NCBI RefSeq assembly: GCF_963682185.1
Contig: NZ_OY821667.1
Coordinates: forward strand, 5,035,501-5,099,500
Direction: 5' to 3'
DNA: 64,000 nt
Origin: an uncultured Cohaesibacter sp.
GTDB taxonomy: Bacteria; Pseudomonadota; Alphaproteobacteria; Rhizobiales; Cohaesibacteraceae
The notes beneath the pieces are model-generated. The model had not been told where the DNA came from. It saw only the letters and a program-made list of their open reading frames with translations, and did not search any database. The translations under genes were made by a program, and so were the position numbers. Shown here in pieces: positions 61,974 through 64,000 of this stretch; positions within the stretch are counted from its first letter, which is position 1, and each line of letters opens with the position of its first letter.

Positions 61974-62714
61974 ATGGAATGGACTGACGAAGCGATTGTT
62001 CTGGGCACGAAAAGGCACGGTGAAACCTCCGTTTTGCTGGAGGTGATGACCCGTGACCATGGGCGTGTGCTGGGGCTCGTTAAAGGGGGGCGCTCGCGCC
62101 GTCAGCAACCCGTCTTGCAACCGGGCAACAGCCTCACGGTTGTTTGGCGTGCGCGGCTGGAAAACCATCTGGGTCAAATGACAACGGAGCTTCTGACCTC
62201 CCGCGCAGCAAGACTGATGGCCCTGCCGCTTGGTACCTATGGCATGCAGTTCATATCGGAGCTAACCCGCCTCTTACCCGAGCGGGATGCGCATCCTTAT
62301 CTGTTTCAGGCGCTCAAGGTGATCGTGGATGAGTTTGAAGAAGGCGATGTCGCCGGTGAGCTCATGGTGCGCTATGAGCTGGCGATGCTCTCCGAGCTTG
62401 GCTATGGCCTCGATCTGGAGCAATGCGCAGCCACAGGTCGAACAGACGATCTCATCTATGTTTCGCCCAAATCAGGCAGGGCGGTTTGCGCTGAAGCAGG
62501 CAAACCCTATCACGAGCGCATGCTGCCATTGCCAGCCTTTCTGCGCGGTAAAGCGTCGTCAAACCGTGTATCCTTTGAGGAATTGTCTCAGGGTTTTGAG
62601 CTGACATCCTTTTTTCTGGAGCGCCATGTCTACCGCCCTCTTGAGCGCAACGCACCGGACCTTAGAAAGAGCTTCATCGCTGCCGTGCGCAAAGATCTGA
62701 CGCTGGAAGACTAA
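61974..62714 (+). CDS. recO: DNA repair protein RecO
   Basis: RecF-pathway protein that loads RecA. The 246-residue protein starts MEWTDEAIVLGTKRHGETSVLLEVMTRDHGR, the RecO OB-fold start; the in-frame start at 61911 would run through the terminator hairpin. The helical domain includes LTRLLPERDAHPYLFQALK. A Zn-finger-like pair of Cys (ECAATG region, CAEAGKPYH) is partly present. No good ribosome site is seen. Expression may need read-through or a promoter inside the terminator spacer. Confidence 0.9.
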   Translation: MEWTDEAIVLGTKRHGETSVLLEVMTRDHGRVLGLVKGGRSRRQQPVLQPGNSLTVVWRARLENHLGQMTTELLTSRAARLMALPLGTYGMQFISELTRLLPERDAHPYLFQALKVIVDEFEEGDVAGELMVRYELAMLSELGYGLDLEQCAATGRTDDLIYVSPKSGRAVCAEAGKPYHERMLPLPAFLRGKASSNRVSFEELSQGFELTSFFLERHVYRPLERNAPDLRKSFIAAVRKDLTLED

Positions 62715-62839
62715 AAGAGCTTCCAAGATCAGAAAGGGTTATCAAGTTTTTGTGAAATATGATCCCTTCTCGTGGGTTGATCCAATGTGTGAAACCAGAA
62801 ATGCTGAGTACTACGACGGTATTTTTACGGAGACATCTT

Positions 62840-63973
62840 ATGCCTCATTTTAAATCGAAGTTTCATTCATTGTCCTTTCTTCTCAGTTTGCTGACAAGTT
62901 CTATTCTGCTCGGTTCATATGCCTCAGCGTCCAATTATGGCGATATTGCCAAAGCGACCTGTAAGGGGCGTATCAGTGGTCTAAAGGAAATTGAGTTTGG
63001 GGCTTATAACGACAAAAATATATCAGCAATGAAGTGGCTAAGATGGCTGTATGTGAATGAAGAATGCAAAAGCACTTACATTGGATATGGCGCTGAAGCG
63101 AACAAACCATTATTGATGGCCGCCGAAGCTGGCGACGCAAGCTCAGCTTTAACCTTGGGGCGTTATTTGCTACGAGGAGGCGGTGGGTTCGATGCAAGCC
63201 CGGAGGAAGCCAAAAAGTGGCTCTACAAAGCCGCCAATGGTGGCGAGGCCGGCGCAGGCATCACACTTGCTAATGAATATATTAGCGGTGAAACGCTGGC
63301 GCAGAATTTCGATCAAGCAGAAAAACTCGTTGCATGGCTCAAGAGAAATCACCCTTCAGCAAACATGATTACTGGTGGGATTGAGATTGAACTCAATATG
63401 GCAAGGCCTTCGAAGAGAAATAAGGCCAAGGCTCCTATCAAAGTCGCGAAGGTCCCTTCCAGTGAACCTTCTAGTCGTGCGCCTGCTGCACAAAAAGAAT
63501 CTGGAAATTCCTCCAAACCCGGTAGCAAGGGCGATCTGGTCTTTACGAAGCAGCCTCTACAGCGTGAATGCTGGGCCTATACAGACATTCAGTCAGCCAT
63601 TACCGATAGCCTTAGGAAAGTGTCAGTCCAGACAATGCTTCGCAAAGCGAAAAGCGAGTCTGTGTTGAAATATGGCTCCACGTTTACTGTCCGAAACTAT
63701 TTTCTCTTTGAAGTCGAGGTTCAGGATATCTTGGATAAAAGCAAATGGACAAAACGCACTGCCGTAGCCGAGAAAAAGAGTTTTTATGCCAAGAACCCGC
63801 ATCCTGAATGTAGAGCGACCTACACAGACTTCGATACCAGAGAGCAGATGCTGGAAAATGTGATGAAGATGAGCGGGCGAGCCAAGCCTGCTAAGAAGCT
63901 GAGGTGGCGCAGAGCGGAATTGTCTCAAGATACGATTGCCAAGCTTAGACAGGTCGGTGTTGTGGTGCAATAA
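62840..63973 (+). CDS. Secreted Sel1-like repeat protein of unknown function
   Basis: Predicted periplasmic protein of 377 residues from ATG 62840 (GGAGA upstream); the longer frame starts 27 codons earlier. A signal peptide ends near SYASASNYG. The first half has Sel1-type helical repeats (AEAGDASSALTLGRYLL, SPEEAKKWLYKAANGGEAGAGITLANEYISG). A low-complexity Lys/Ser/Pro linker (about 205-240) leads to an unrecognised C-terminal domain with DLVFTKQPLQRECWAYTDI. It lies behind recO but is probably independent. The function is unknown. Confidence 0.75.
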   Translation: MPHFKSKFHSLSFLLSLLTSSILLGSYASASNYGDIAKATCKGRISGLKEIEFGAYNDKNISAMKWLRWLYVNEECKSTYIGYGAEANKPLLMAAEAGDASSALTLGRYLLRGGGGFDASPEEAKKWLYKAANGGEAGAGITLANEYISGETLAQNFDQAEKLVAWLKRNHPSANMITGGIEIELNMARPSKRNKAKAPIKVAKVPSSEPSSRAPAAQKESGNSSKPGSKGDLVFTKQPLQRECWAYTDIQSAITDSLRKVSVQTMLRKAKSESVLKYGSTFTVRNYFLFEVEVQDILDKSKWTKRTAVAEKKSFYAKNPHPECRATYTDFDTREQMLENVMKMSGRAKPAKKLRWRRAELSQDTIAKLRQVGVVVQ

Positions 63974-64000
63974 GTGCAAGGGTTGACTTGCTAGAGCCGC

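Noticed and set aside
1-64000. tRNA, rRNA, CRISPR arrays, insertion sequences, prophage
   Set aside because: No T-loop-like tRNA ends, repeat-spacer arrays, transposase or integrase genes, or terminal inverted repeats were seen.

Overview
The window looks like chromosomal DNA of an alphaproteobacterium, most likely Rhizobiales (Hyphomicrobiales). Reasons: a choX/betI-betB-betA choline block, a cobS/cobT pair, a psd-pssA pair, a long rpoZ followed by a single bifunctional RSH gene and then acpS-lepB-rnc-era-recO, and protein sequences of Rhizobiales type throughout. A marine relative of Stappiaceae/Cohaesibacteraceae would fit, but the genus is a guess. Base composition looks even and close to half GC. 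I saw no tRNA, rRNA, insertion sequence, prophage or CRISPR array.

Layout. 1-4360: choline uptake and oxidation to glycine betaine (choX cut by the window edge, betI, betB, betA) with a palindromic BetI-type operator. 4481-8465: dusA, a retropepsin-like protease, cobS and divergent cobT. 8544-9555: a ykkC-class riboswitch (probably guanidine-I) with its own terminator hairpin, driving an EamA transporter. 9568-17733: a PleC/DivJ-like histidine kinase, a UDG-superfamily protein with four iron-sulphur-type cysteines, an Lrp/AsnC regulator, a beta-hydroxyacid dehydrogenase, glyS, and a TetR regulator divergent from an NAD-dependent reductase. 17767-21427: a polar amino-acid ABC importer with two tandem paralogous binding proteins and two permeases but no ATPase. 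21696-27109: mobB, mobA, mrp/apbC, an EamA transporter, moaA and a DUF971 gene, a molybdenum-cofactor and Fe-S neighbourhood.

27230-36041: an L,D-transpeptidase, nudI, class I fumarase, a DsrE-like protein, class II fumarase, a GntR regulator, gph, a promoter plus rod-like RNA resembling 6S RNA, rpiA and a DUF2059 protein. 36259-40892: gor, a GNAT and a gamma-glutamylcyclotransferase (glutathione-related), then psd and pssA. 40940-46905: an RND efflux pump (inner-membrane and fusion subunits) flanked by two PadR regulators with clear palindromic operator candidates. 47192-51348: small or unknown proteins, then a metal efflux protein divergent from a MerR regulator across a 19-bp-spacer promoter, with ytoQ behind merR. 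51444-54519: azlC, azlD, a class I amidotransferase-like protein and a membrane dipeptidase. 54545-63973: a NYN/LabA protein, rpoZ, RSH, acpS, lepB, rnc, era, a strong terminator, recO and a secreted Sel1-like protein.

Most of the window is core metabolism and housekeeping. The signals most worth a second look are non-coding: the ykkC riboswitch ahead of an EamA gene, the 6S-like RNA before rpiA, the multi-palindrome PadR promoter, and the extended hairpin in the leader of a binding-protein gene. No clear defence island or new multi-gene system was found.
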